This document shows positions 50,455 to 59,461 of a stretch of DNA of 64,000 nucleotides, piece after piece. The stretch is from NCBI RefSeq assembly GCF_009865135.1, contig NZ_WWGH01000002.1:248001-312000 (forward strand), written 5' to 3'. Both the position numbers and the translations under genes were made by a program. Position 1 is the first letter of the stretch. Every line of letters begins with the position of its first letter. The DNA comes from Streptomyces sp. SID8374. GTDB taxonomy: Bacteria > Actinomycetota > Actinomycetes > Streptomycetales > Streptomycetaceae. The notes below the pieces were generated by a model. The model had not been told where the DNA came from. It ran no database searches and was given only the letters and a program-made list of their open reading frames with translations.

Positions 50455-51048
50455 TCAGGCCGGGGTGGCGTCGGCCGGGTAGACCGCGTCGAGGAGCCCC
50501 CGTACGAACCGGTCCAGGTCGTCCAGCCCCGCCGCCGCCAGCGTGCCCGGGCCGCCGCCCAGCAGATGCGGGACCGCCGCGTGCAGCGCGAGCGTGACGG
50601 TGGCCGCCCGCTGCGGGGTGACGGGCAGTCCGGCGGAGCGCTGGGCCGCCTCGAACCCCGCGAAGTCGCCGCTCGTCATCGGGTCCAGGAGGGCGGAGAG
50701 CCAGGGGCGCCGGGCCGCCTCCGCCTGGAGCTCCAGACAGGCGAGGAGGCGGGGGCGGCCGGGCCCGGCGACGTTCTCCAGGAGGGAGCGGAACAGGGCG
50801 GTCAGCCCCTCGCGGTCGGCGGGGCCGGGGGCGGCGGCGAGCTGGGCGGTGAGCGCGAGGTACTGCTCCAGGCAGCGTTCGGCCACCGCGCGCAGCACCG
50901 CGTCCCGGCTGGGGAAGTAGTTCTTCGTGGTCCCGTCCGGGACCTCGGCCGCCCGGTCCACGGCCCGGTGGGTGAGGCCGCGTCCGCCCTCGGCCGCCAG
51001 GACGGCGATGGCCGCGTCGCGCAGCCGGTCGCGCCGGTCAGGATTCAC
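50455..51048 (-). CDS. TetR-family transcriptional regulator
   Basis: 197 residues from the GTG at 51048 with GAGGGAG. The helix-turn-helix (LTHRAVDRAAEVPDGTTKNYFPSRDAVL, about 25-52) is followed by an all-helical ligand domain with two C-terminal hydrophobic helices (TVTLALHAAVPHLLGG, LDDLDRFVRGLLDAV). It diverges from the FAD monooxygenase; the palindrome between them suggests control of that gene and itself. The frame is open further upstream because of GC bias only. Confidence 0.9.
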   Translation of the reverse strand: MNPDRRDRLRDAAIAVLAAEGGRGLTHRAVDRAAEVPDGTTKNYFPSRDAVLRAVAERCLEQYLALTAQLAAAPGPADREGLTALFRSLLENVAGPGRPRLLACLELQAEAARRPWLSALLDPMTSGDFAGFEAAQRSAGLPVTPQRAATVTLALHAAVPHLLGGGPGTLAAAGLDDLDRFVRGLLDAVYPADATPA

Positions 51049-51111
51049 GCGCGCTCCCTCACTCCCGTACCGCTGCGGCCCCTGCTCTCTGCTTGCCGAT
51101 GCTACCCCAGG

Positions 51112-51131
51112 CGTGGTACCACGGATGTGGT
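51112..51131. promoter_or_regulatory. Overlapping palindromes in the TetR/monooxygenase intergenic region
   Basis: CGTGGTACCACG (51112-51123) is perfect. It overlaps ACCAC-GGAT-GTGGT (51118-51131). The unit is a plausible TetR operator covering the divergent starts. Confidence 0.6.
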
Positions 51132-51171
51132 GGTCGTTGCGCACCGGCCGGACGAGCTTCGGGAGTACGGC

Positions 51172-52245
51172 ATGACAGGGCGTACGGGAACAGGGGTACG
51201 GGCCAAGGCGGCGACCGTCGTCGGGGCGGGCATCGGGGGCCTGGCCACCGCGATCGGTCTGCGGCGGGCGGGCTGGAGCGTGACCGTGCTGGAGCGCCGC
51301 ACCGAACTGGAGCGGTACGGCGCCGCGTTCGGCATCCACCCCACCGCGCAGACCGCCCTCGACCGCCTCGGCGTCGGAAAGGCCCTGCGCGACCACGCGG
51401 TCCCCTACCGCGACGCGCACATCCGCACCCCCGACGGCAGGACCCTGGCCCGCCTCCCGCTGGAGCGCATCGAGAGGAAGGCGGGCCGCCCCGAACTCCT
51501 CATCTCCCGCCCCTACTTGATCGACGCCCTGCTCGCGGGCCTGGACGCCTTCGGCGACGTACCGGTGAAGCTCGGCGCGACCGTCACCGATGTGAGCGCC
51601 CTGACCGCCGGACAGGACCTGGTGGTCGGCGCCGACGGCATCCGCAGTGCCGTACGCACCGCCCGCTTCGGCGACCGCAGCGGCCCGCGCCCGGTCGCCA
51701 CCGTCGCCTGGATCGGCATCGCCGACTTCGAGAGCCCGCTCCACGGCGAGACCTGGGGCAGCGGGCGGTTCTTCGGCCTGACCCCGGTGGAGCCGGGCCG
51801 CACCAACTGGTACGCCACCGTCCCCGCCGCGACCACCGCCGACGCACTGCGCGCCGCCTTCGCCGGCTGGCACGACCCGATCCCGCGCATCCTGGAGACC
51901 ACCGACCCGGCCGCCTGGATCCGCTACGAGATGCGCCATCTGCACCCGGCGCTGCCCTCGTTCGTCTCCGCCGACGCCTCGGCGGGCCACGTCGCGCTGG
52001 TCGGCGACGCGGCGCACGCCATGACGCCCAACCTGGGCCAGGGCGCCTGCACCGCGATCCTGGACGCGGACGCGCTCACCCGGGCGGTCACGGCCGCGCC
52101 CCTCCCCGCCGCCCTGCGCGCCTACGACCGCGAGCGCCGCCGCAGCGCCCAGCGGACCGCCTTCGCCTCCCGGACCCTGCACCGCTTCATGTCCACGGAA
52201 CGGACCCGGCTGCGGGACGCGGCGGTGCGGCTGCTGCCGGGGTGA
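51172..52245 (+). CDS. FAD-dependent monooxygenase
   Basis: 357 residues from the ATG at 51172 with GGGAG. The FAD-binding fold begins VVGAGIGGLATAIGLRRAGW with GxGxxG, continues with the GD motif region ALTAGQDLVVGADGIRSAVR, and ends with LVGDAAHAMTPNLGQGACTAILDA. It is a group-A aromatic/polyketide-type hydroxylase of the UbiH/PHBH class, slightly short (about 380 usual). Its substrate is unknown. The divergent TetR regulator suggests induction by the substrate or a xenobiotic. Confidence 0.9.
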   Translation: MTGRTGTGVRAKAATVVGAGIGGLATAIGLRRAGWSVTVLERRTELERYGAAFGIHPTAQTALDRLGVGKALRDHAVPYRDAHIRTPDGRTLARLPLERIERKAGRPELLISRPYLIDALLAGLDAFGDVPVKLGATVTDVSALTAGQDLVVGADGIRSAVRTARFGDRSGPRPVATVAWIGIADFESPLHGETWGSGRFFGLTPVEPGRTNWYATVPAATTADALRAAFAGWHDPIPRILETTDPAAWIRYEMRHLHPALPSFVSADASAGHVALVGDAAHAMTPNLGQGACTAILDADALTRAVTAAPLPAALRAYDRERRRSAQRTAFASRTLHRFMSTERTRLRDAAVRLLPG

Positions 52246-52285
52246 GGCCGGCCCGGACGCGGTGTGTGTGCCTTCTGTGAATACG

Positions 52286-52305
52286 CTGTGTGCTGCCTCA
52301 CACAG
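52286..52305. promoter_or_regulatory. Inverted repeat upstream of the second LAXTG protein
   Basis: CTGTGTG (52286-52292) and CACACAG (52299-52305) flank CTGCCT, 150 bases before the start codon. It may be an operator for the surface-protein gene. Confidence 0.45.
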
Positions 52306-52454
52306 TTCGGCCGCCTCGCGGGTACAACCCCGTACCCCTCGCGGCGGTCAGACACATTGGCCTCACCCGTGTCTCCTCCACCTCGAACTCGGACGGCCCT
52401 CCCAGCCTTCGTGCCGCCCCGGCGGCACCCAGACTCTCCAGAGGACCTCATCGC

Positions 52455-53468
52455 ATGAAGATCCGCCGCGCACTGGCCGTCGCAGCAGCGACCGCCGTAC
52501 TCACCCCGGTCACCCTCCTGACGTCCTCCGCCGCTTTCGCGACGTCCTCGCCGACCCCCGAGACCACCGAGAGCTCCCCGGCACCGGAGGAGTCCGAGAC
52601 GAGCCCGGCGCCCGACGAGTCCGAGACGAGCCCCGCCCCCGAGGAGTCGGAGACCTCTCCCGCCCCCGAGGAGAGCGAGACGAGCCCCGCCACCGAGGAG
52701 CCCACCGCGACGCCGTCGGAGAGCGCCACCACTCCCGCGCCGAAGCCGTCAGCCACCTCGCCCTCCGACATCTGCGAGGGCACGGAGGAGCCGAAGTTCG
52801 ACAAGAACCTCCGCACCAGGCTCTCCGGCCTCCCCTCCAAGGTCGTCGCGGGCAGCGGCTTCCACGGGTTCAAGCTGAACGTGGTCAACAAGGGCGACAA
52901 CTCCTACAAGCGCGTCGACCTCGGTGTCTTCGCCGCCCAGGTGGACACGGAGACGTGGGAGGAGACCACCGGTCACCTCACGCTCCAGTTCAAGGACCCG
53001 GAGACGGGAACCTGGACCGGCATATCCCTCGACGAGGACGACGAGTCCTCCGGCTACCTCGGCTACACCGACATCAAGGCCAAGGAGTCCTTCTCGATCG
53101 ACCTGCGGCTGAGCATCGACAAGAAGGCGCCCGCGGGCCTCGGCTTCGCCATCACCATCGGCCTCTACGCCGACGACAAGGGCAACTGCGTCTTCGCCGA
53201 CAGCGAGCAGTTCTACGAGTTCGACGTGCTGGCCGCCGGCACCGCCCCCGGCAAGCCGAACGAGGCCGAGCCCCAGGAGGGCGGCAAGAAGCCCCTGCCG
53301 GCCAAGCCCGTCGGCAACAGCCAGGTCAAGCCCGAGGGCACCCTCGCCCAGACCGGTTCGGACTCCAACCTGCCGGTCATCGCGACCATCGGCGGCGTGG
53401 CGGTCCTCGCGGGCGCCGGTGTCGTCTTCGCGCTGGGCCGCCGCCGCAAGGGCGACGCCACCGCCTGA
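52455..53468 (+). CDS. LAXTG (sortase E-type) surface protein with nonapeptide repeats
   Basis: 337 residues from the ATG at 52455 with AGAGGA. The signal peptide (IRRALAVAAATAVLTPVTLL) is followed by five tandem SETSPAPEE-like repeats (nucleotides 52572-52700) and a Ser/Thr/Pro-rich stalk, then a 170-residue beta-rich domain (LSGLPSKVVAGSGFHGFKLNVVNKGDNSYKRVDL...) with two Cys. LAQTG (297-301), a hydrophobic helix and GRRRKGDATA complete the sorting signal. It is probably anchored to the wall by sortase E. Function unknown; it shares the design of the protein at 27794 but no clear sequence similarity was seen. Confidence 0.82.
   Translation: MKIRRALAVAAATAVLTPVTLLTSSAAFATSSPTPETTESSPAPEESETSPAPDESETSPAPEESETSPAPEESETSPATEEPTATPSESATTPAPKPSATSPSDICEGTEEPKFDKNLRTRLSGLPSKVVAGSGFHGFKLNVVNKGDNSYKRVDLGVFAAQVDTETWEETTGHLTLQFKDPETGTWTGISLDEDDESSGYLGYTDIKAKESFSIDLRLSIDKKAPAGLGFAITIGLYADDKGNCVFADSEQFYEFDVLAAGTAPGKPNEAEPQEGGKKPLPAKPVGNSQVKPEGTLAQTGSDSNLPVIATIGGVAVLAGAGVVFALGRRRKGDATA
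52572..52700 (+). repeat. In-frame 27-bp repeats encoding SETSPAPEE
   Basis: About five copies encode nine-residue units that vary at one or two positions (E/D, A/T). The repeated codons use different synonymous bases, so the repeats are old. Length variation among strains is possible. Confidence 0.75.
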
Positions 53469-53482
53469 CGTACGTGAGTGAG

Positions 53483-53518
53483 GGGGGTGCCGCGGCCCGG
53501 ACGGGTCGCGGCACCCCC
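53483..53518 (+). terminator. Terminator after the second LAXTG gene
   Basis: A 12-bp stem GGGGGTGCCGCG (53483-53494)/CGCGGCACCCCC (53507-53518) is followed by TTTG. Confidence 0.88.
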
Positions 53519-53584
53519 TTTGCCGATGCTCGTCGACCAGGTGTCGGCGGTCGTGGCGGACCGGCCTGCCTCCGTCCGCGTCGT

Positions 53585-54382
53585 TCAGCCCGCCCCGGAA
53601 GCCGGGTGCCCGGCCGGCCGGGCGGGCCCGTAGGCGCTCGGCGGGCTCCCCAGCAGGGTGCGGAAAGCGGTGGTGAACGCCGCCGGGCTGTCGTAGCCGA
53701 GGTCCGTCGCGATCCGGGTGACCGGCGCACCCGCGGCCAGGTGGCGCAGGGAGTGCACGATGCAGGCCCGCTGCCGCCACTGCGCGAAGTTCAGCCCGGT
53801 GGCGCCGCGGAACTTCCGGCCGAGAGTACGTTCGCTGACGCCCAGGGCGGCGGCCCAGCGGGCGGGCGGATCGTGGACGTCGGGGTGGCGCAGGAACGCG
53901 TCGCACAGCTGACGGAGTGCCGGGTCGGCGGGCAGCGGGATGTCCAGGGGCAGTGGCGCCAGGCCCGCCAGTTCGTGCAGCAGCAGGGCGACCAGGGCCG
54001 CGTCGCGGCCGTGCTCCGGATAGCGCGGCTCCATGTCGACGGCCGCCAGGAGGAGTTGGCGCAGCAGCGCGGAGACCTCGACGACCCGGCAGCGGGCGGG
54101 GAACCACGGCACGGCGGCCGGTTCGATGTAGAGGCTGCGGGTGCTGACCCCGGGCATGGCGACCTGGTGCCGGGTTCCGGCCGGGATCAGCACCGCACGG
54201 TCCGGGGGCACCGTCCAGGTGCCCTCCGCCGTCGCCACTTCCATCACGCCGGTCTCGGCGTGCAACACCTGTACCCGGCGGTGCCGGTGGTACGGCAGCA
54301 GGTGGCCGGGCGGGTAGTCGGTGCCGATGGCCAGGACGTCGCGGTCGAAGGCGTCGACCTCGTCGATGGGGACGTTGCGCAC
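53585..54382 (-). CDS. AraC-family transcriptional regulator
   Basis: 265 residues from GTG 54382. An N-terminal cupin-like sensor (PPGHLLPYHRHRRVQVLHAETGVMEVA) contains a His-rich loop that could bind a metal or small acid. Two C-terminal helix-turn-helices follow: RWAAALGVSERTLGRKFRGATG and PVTRIATDLGYDSPAAFTTAFRTLLGSPPSAY, the typical AraC pair. It diverges from the TauE/SafE gene 98 bases away and probably controls it. Confidence 0.92.
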   Translation of the reverse strand: MRNVPIDEVDAFDRDVLAIGTDYPPGHLLPYHRHRRVQVLHAETGVMEVATAEGTWTVPPDRAVLIPAGTRHQVAMPGVSTRSLYIEPAAVPWFPARCRVVEVSALLRQLLLAAVDMEPRYPEHGRDAALVALLLHELAGLAPLPLDIPLPADPALRQLCDAFLRHPDVHDPPARWAAALGVSERTLGRKFRGATGLNFAQWRQRACIVHSLRHLAAGAPVTRIATDLGYDSPAAFTTAFRTLLGSPPSAYGPARPAGHPASGAG

Positions 54383-54480
54383 GCCGACAGACTAGGGCCG
54401 CACCGTCCTGTCGGATACTCGAAGGAAGTCGGCGTTCATTCGATTGTCCGCCATGAGGTCGGCTCCGTAGCGTCGCAGCC

Positions 54481-55287
54481 GTGCTGACCTCCTACCTCCT
54501 TCTTCTTCTCTTCGGCTGTCTGACCGGGATGACGACCGTGCTCTTCGGGTTCGGCGGCGGCTTCGTCACCGTCCCCGTCGTCTACGGCTTCTGGACCGTC
54601 ACGGGGCCCGACGCCGAGGCGATGCACGTCGCGGTGGCGACGTCGACCGCGGTCATGGTCGTCAACTCGGCCCTCGCCACCCTGGCGCAGTGGCGCCAGG
54701 GCCGGATCCGCCGCGAGTACATCTGGCCGATGGCCGCCTTCGTCCTGGTCGGCGCGGTGGCCGGGGCGTCGGCGGCGACCCGGATCGGAGACAGCGCGCT
54801 GCGCGTACTGTTCGCCGCCTATCTGCTGGTGACGATCGCCGACAGCCTGCTGCGCAAGGGCTTCCTCTCCGTGCCGCGCACCCGAAAGCCGCGCCCGCTG
54901 AGCCGCCCGGCCAGGACGCTGGGCGGAGTCGCGATCGGATCGGTCGCCGCCTGCCTGGGCGTGGGCGGCAGTGTCATGACCGTGCCGCTGCTGCGCCGCC
55001 GGGGCCTGCCGATGGCCGAGGCGACAGCGATGGCCAACCCGCTCAGCGTGCCCGTCGCCGTCGTCGGCACCGCCGTCTACGCCCTCGCCGCCCCCGCCCT
55101 GCACGCCCGGGCCGGGCAGCTCGGATACATCGACCTGCCCGCCTGCGCCGCGCTGCTCGGCGGTTCGCTGCCCACCATCGCCCTGGCCCGCCGCGCCGCG
55201 GCCCGCGTCCCGGACCGGGTGCACTCCGTCGCCTACGTCACCCTGCTGATCGCCGTCCTGCTGGTCCTGCTCGGCATGGGGATCTGA
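54481..55287 (+). CDS. TauE/SafE-family anion or sulfite exporter
   Basis: 268 residues from GTG 54481. About eight hydrophobic helices span the protein, with the family motifs FGFGGGFVTVPVVYG near the N-terminus and ACLGVGGSVMTVPLLRR in the second half, which form an internal repeat. TauE/SafE proteins move small organosulfur compounds, sulfite, sulfoacetate or related anions. The divergent AraC regulator with a cupin domain is a likely inducer sensor. Substrate not determined. Confidence 0.88.
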   Translation: MLTSYLLLLLFGCLTGMTTVLFGFGGGFVTVPVVYGFWTVTGPDAEAMHVAVATSTAVMVVNSALATLAQWRQGRIRREYIWPMAAFVLVGAVAGASAATRIGDSALRVLFAAYLLVTIADSLLRKGFLSVPRTRKPRPLSRPARTLGGVAIGSVAACLGVGGSVMTVPLLRRRGLPMAEATAMANPLSVPVAVVGTAVYALAAPALHARAGQLGYIDLPACAALLGGSLPTIALARRAAARVPDRVHSVAYVTLLIAVLLVLLGMGI

Positions 55288-55356
55288 ACGGCAGGCCGAA
55301 GGCCGCCACGGTCTGGTCCACGGGCCGTGGCGTTCCCTCGGGCCCGACCCGTCCCC

Positions 55357-57240
55357 TCAGACCAGGCTGTCCTTCCACGTCCGGTGCAGCCCCGCGAACC
55401 GCCCCGTACCGCCGATGAGTTCGGCCGGTGCGCCGTCCTCCACGATGCGGCCGCCCTCCATCACCAGCACCCGGTCCGCGATCTCCACGGTGGACAGGCG
55501 GTGGGCGATCACCACCGCCGTGCGGCCGTGCAGCACCGTGTCCATGGCGCGCTGCACCGCCCGCTCGCCGGGGATGTCCAGCGAGCTGGTCGCCTCGTCC
55601 AGGATCAGCACCGCCGGGTCCGCCAGCAGGGCGCGGGCGAAGGCGACCAACTGGCGCTGGCCCGCCGAGATCCGGCCGCCCCGCTTCCGTACATCCGTGT
55701 CGTACCCCTCGGGCAGCGCGGCGATGAAGTCGTGCGCGCCGATCGCCTTCGCCGCCCGTTCGATCTCGTCGCGGGTGGCGTCCGGGCGGCCGATCGCGAT
55801 GTTGTCCGCGACCGTACCGGAGAACAGGAACGCCTCCTGCGTCACCATCACCACGCCCTTGCGCAGCTCGGCCGTGGACAGGTCGCGCAGGTCCACCCCG
55901 TCCAGCAGGACCCGGCCGTCGGTCGGGTCGTAGAACCGGGCCAGCAGCTTGGCCAGCGTCGACTTGCCCGCGCCCGTGGAGCCGACGACCGCCACGGTGG
56001 CGCCCGCCGGGATGCGCAGGTCGAACGTGGGCAGCACCTCGCCGCCCGTACGGTAGGCGAACCGCACCCCGTCGAAGACGACCTCCCGGCCCGGGTGGCC
56101 GTCCGAGCGGGCGGGCAGCTCCTTCGGGTCCGCCGCCACCGGGACCGTCGGGGTCTGGGCCAGCAGGCCCGCGATCTTCTCCAGCGAGGCGGCCGCCGAC
56201 TGGTAGGAGTTGAGGAACATCCCCAGCCGGTCGATCGGGTCGTAGAGCCGCCGCAGATACAGCACCGCCGCCGCCAGCACCCCGAGCGCCAGCGTCCCGT
56301 CGGCCACCCGGTAGGCGCCCCACAGCACCATCCCGGCGACCGCCGTGTTGGCGACCAGCCGGGAGCCGACGACGTAACGCGCCATCTCCAGCAGCGCGTC
56401 CCCGTTGCGCCGCTCGTGCACCCGGTTGAGCGAGGCGAACGCGGCGTCGTTGGTCCGCTCCCGGCGGAACGCCTGGACCGGGCGGATGCCGTTCATGGTC
56501 TCCGCGAACTTCACGATCACCGAGGCGATCGCCGTCGACCGCGCCCCGTACACCACGCCCGCCCGCCGCCGGTAGAGCCGTACCAGCAGATACAGCGGTA
56601 CGAAGGAGAGCACCGCGATCCCTCCTATGCCGAGGTCCAGCCAGAGCAGGACCAGCCCGATCGACACGAAGGAGAGGACGACGGTGATCAGCTCCTGGAG
56701 CCCCTCGCTCAGCAGCTCCTGGAGCGACTCGACATCCGTGGTGGAGCGGGAGATCAGCCGTCCCGAGGTGTAGCGCTCGTGGAAGTCCACGCTCAGGGCC
56801 TGCGCGTGGCGGAAGATCCGGCCGCGCAGGTCAAGCAGCGCGTCCTGGTTGATGCGGGCCGAGCCCCGGATGAACGCGTACTGGAGCACGCCCGCGCCCA
56901 CCGAGCAGAGCAGGTAGCCCACGGCCACCGCGATGAGGGGCCCGTAGTCGTGGTCCCGGAACGCCGGGACCCCGCTGTCGATCGCGTACGCCACCAGCAG
57001 CGGGCCCGCCTGGACCGCCGCCTGCTGGAGGATCAGCAGCAGCGCCGCCAGTGCCACCCGGCCGCGCATGGGGGAGAGCAGGGAGAACAGCAGCGACTTG
57101 GTCGCGCCGGGCGGGGCGGGCAGGTCGTCCTGGTCGAAGGGGTCGCCCGCGCCCTCGGGAACGGGCAGGGCCTTGCCCGGCTCCGGGCGCTCGTCGTCAT
57201 CGGGGGTGATGCGCGCGGCGCCGTCGGTGGTCGTGGTCAT
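55357..57240 (-). CDS. ABC exporter half-transporter (canonical ATP site)
   Basis: 627 residues. An N-terminal membrane domain of six helices (starts around 50 after an acidic lead) is followed by the nucleotide-binding domain: Walker A GSTGAGKST, Q-loop VTQEAFLFSGT, signature RISAGQRQ, Walker B AVLILDEATSSLD with catalytic Glu, and H-loop IAHRLSTV. The start overlaps the partner gene's stop (ATGA at 57237-57240), so the two halves pair. It is probably a drug, lipid or peptide exporter of the BmrCD/TM287-288 class. Confidence 0.93.
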   Translation of the reverse strand: MTTTTDGAARITPDDDERPEPGKALPVPEGAGDPFDQDDLPAPPGATKSLLFSLLSPMRGRVALAALLLILQQAAVQAGPLLVAYAIDSGVPAFRDHDYGPLIAVAVGYLLCSVGAGVLQYAFIRGSARINQDALLDLRGRIFRHAQALSVDFHERYTSGRLISRSTTDVESLQELLSEGLQELITVVLSFVSIGLVLLWLDLGIGGIAVLSFVPLYLLVRLYRRRAGVVYGARSTAIASVIVKFAETMNGIRPVQAFRRERTNDAAFASLNRVHERRNGDALLEMARYVVGSRLVANTAVAGMVLWGAYRVADGTLALGVLAAAVLYLRRLYDPIDRLGMFLNSYQSAAASLEKIAGLLAQTPTVPVAADPKELPARSDGHPGREVVFDGVRFAYRTGGEVLPTFDLRIPAGATVAVVGSTGAGKSTLAKLLARFYDPTDGRVLLDGVDLRDLSTAELRKGVVMVTQEAFLFSGTVADNIAIGRPDATRDEIERAAKAIGAHDFIAALPEGYDTDVRKRGGRISAGQRQLVAFARALLADPAVLILDEATSSLDIPGERAVQRAMDTVLHGRTAVVIAHRLSTVEIADRVLVMEGGRIVEDGAPAELIGGTGRFAGLHRTWKDSLV

Positions 57241-59300
57241 CGGCAACTGCCCTCCTCGGCGGGGACCTGCTGGGCAGGGGAATCGGTGGTCACGGGGCCG
57301 GGGTCCACGGCGACGGGCCGCACACCGGCCCGGGCGGGACCGGTTTCGGGGCCGGAGCCCGTGGCCGGTTCTGAGCCCACGGCGACGGGCCGCACGCCGG
57401 GTGACGTGACCTCAGGTCCGCTCACGCCCGATCCCGCCTCAGGTCCGCCCCCGGCAGCCCCGCCTCCGGGCGCAGGGGAGCCGTCGCCCGGGTCCGCCAC
57501 GCCACCGCCCGTATCAGCGCCCCCGGCACCCCCGCCCCGCTCCGCCCCCGACATCAGCCACGCGTACTCCGTGTTCGACCGCAGCAGCTCCTGGTGCGTG
57601 CCCACCGCCGCGATCCGGCCCTCCGACAGCAGCGCCACCCGGTCCGCCAGCATCACCGTCGAGGGGCGGTGCGCCACCACCACCGCCGTGGTCTCCTCCA
57701 GCACCTGCCGCAGCGCCGCCTCCACCAGCGTCTCCGTGTGCACGTCGAGGGCCGAGAGCGGGTCGTCCAGCACCAGGAAGCGCGGTTCGCCCACCACCGC
57801 ACGGGCCAGGGCGAGGCGTTGGCGCTGGCCGCCGGAGAGGCTCAGGCCCTGCTCGCCGACCTCCGTGTCCAGGCCCGCCGGCAGGTCGTGCACGAAGTCG
57901 GCCTGGGCCACCGCGAGTGCTCGCCGCACCTGGTCCTCGTCCGCGTCCTCGGCGCCCATCAGCACGTTCTCGCCGACCGTCGCGGAGAACAGCGTCGGCT
58001 CCTCGAACGCCACCGACACCAGCTCCCGCAGCCGCGAGCGCTCCATCGTGGCGATGTCCTCACCGTCCAGCGTGATCCGCCCGCCGGTCACCTCGTGGAG
58101 CCGGGGGACCAGCGCGGTGAGCGTCGTCTTTCCGGAGCCCGTACCGCCCACGAGGGCCATCGTCTCGCCGGGCCGCACCTGGAGGTCGACCCGGGCCAGG
58201 ACCGGCGGCGAGCCCGGCTCCGCGTCCGGGTAGCGGAACTCCACGCCCTCGAACACCAGCCCGGCGGGCGCGTCCGGAGCACCCGCGCGGGCGGCCGCCG
58301 CGCCTTCCTCCTCCGCCGCGTCCATCACCTCGAAGTACCGGTCGGTCGCGGTCGCCGCCTCCTGGCTCATCGCCAGCAGGAACCCGATCGACTCCACCGG
58401 CCACCGCAGCGCGAGCGCCGTCGACAGGAACGCGACCAGCGTGCCCGCCGACAGCGAACCGTCCGCCACCTGGACCGTGCCGAGCACCAGCGCCGTCCCG
58501 ATCGCCAGCTCCGGAATGGTGGTGATGAGCGCCCAGATCCCGGCGAGCAGCCGCGCCTTGCCCAGCTCCGTGGTGCGCAGCCGCTGCGACAGCGCCTTGA
58601 AGGCCTTCGCCTGGCTGCGGTGGCGGCCGAAGCCCTTGACGATCCGGATGCCGAGCACGCTCTCCTCGACGACCGTGGTCAGATCGCCGACCTGGTCCTG
58701 CGCCTTCCGCGCCACCAGCGAATACTTCGTCTCGAACACCGAGCACAGGATGATCAGCGGCACCGCCGGTGCCAGCAGCACCAGACCGAGCGACCAGTCC
58801 TGGGCGAACAGGATGAGGAAACCGACCAGGATCGTCGCCGCGTTGACGACCAGGAACGTCAGCGGGAACGCCAGGAACATCCGCAGCAGCATCAGGTCCG
58901 TCGTCCCGCGCGACAGCAGCTGGCCCGAGGGCCACCGGTCGTGGAAGGCCACCGGCAGCCGCTGGAGATGGCGGTAGAGGTCCGCCCGCATCGACGCCTC
59001 GACCCCGGCCAGCGGACGCGCCACCAGCCACCGCCGGAACCCGAACAGCGCCGCCTCCGCGATGCCGAGCAGCAGCAGGTACAGCGCGCCCAGCCAGACC
59101 CCGCCCGGGTCCCGGTCGGCCACCGGCCCGTCCACCATCCACTTCAGGATGAGCGGGATCACCAGCGACAGACAGGACGCCACGATCGCCACGAAGGCGG
59201 CGGTGAACAGGCGGACCCGTACCGGGCGGACATAGGGCCACAGACGCAGGAGGGAGCGCACGGCGGACCGGTCCGTGCGCTCTGCAGGCTTTTCGGGCAT
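57237..59300 (-). CDS. ABC exporter half-transporter (degenerate Walker B)
   Basis: 687 residues. Six-helix membrane domain with FETKYSLVARKAQDQVGDLTTVVEESVLGIRIVKGFGRH, then the nucleotide-binding domain: Walker A GGTGSGKTT, signature LSLSGGQRQR and Walker B RFLVLDDPLSALD, where Asp replaces the catalytic Glu. This marks the weak ATP site of a heterodimeric exporter. The C-terminal tail (about 610-687) is Gly/Pro/Ser-rich with two copies of GVRPVAV. It is co-translated with the downstream half-transporter. Confidence 0.93.
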   Translation of the reverse strand: MPEKPAERTDRSAVRSLLRLWPYVRPVRVRLFTAAFVAIVASCLSLVIPLILKWMVDGPVADRDPGGVWLGALYLLLLGIAEAALFGFRRWLVARPLAGVEASMRADLYRHLQRLPVAFHDRWPSGQLLSRGTTDLMLLRMFLAFPLTFLVVNAATILVGFLILFAQDWSLGLVLLAPAVPLIILCSVFETKYSLVARKAQDQVGDLTTVVEESVLGIRIVKGFGRHRSQAKAFKALSQRLRTTELGKARLLAGIWALITTIPELAIGTALVLGTVQVADGSLSAGTLVAFLSTALALRWPVESIGFLLAMSQEAATATDRYFEVMDAAEEEGAAAARAGAPDAPAGLVFEGVEFRYPDAEPGSPPVLARVDLQVRPGETMALVGGTGSGKTTLTALVPRLHEVTGGRITLDGEDIATMERSRLRELVSVAFEEPTLFSATVGENVLMGAEDADEDQVRRALAVAQADFVHDLPAGLDTEVGEQGLSLSGGQRQRLALARAVVGEPRFLVLDDPLSALDVHTETLVEAALRQVLEETTAVVVAHRPSTVMLADRVALLSEGRIAAVGTHQELLRSNTEYAWLMSGAERGGGAGGADTGGGVADPGDGSPAPGGGAAGGGPEAGSGVSGPEVTSPGVRPVAVGSEPATGSGPETGPARAGVRPVAVDPGPVTTDSPAQQVPAEEGSCR

Positions 59301-59461
59301 CAGAACCGACTGTACGTTTCACCACTGACATCGGGCCTCCCAATTTCGGCCGGAGCCCGCCGCGTCCCCGGGGTCGTACGCCCGGATCAACCGATCGGTC
59401 GATGCGACGCCGAGCGTGATGACGGATACCGCCGGCCCCCGCCCGCCGGAACCCTGGGGGC

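Noticed and set aside
52572..52700. Tandem repeats that might suggest a CRISPR array
   Set aside because: The units are in-frame 27-bp protein repeats with no unique spacers and no cas genes nearby.
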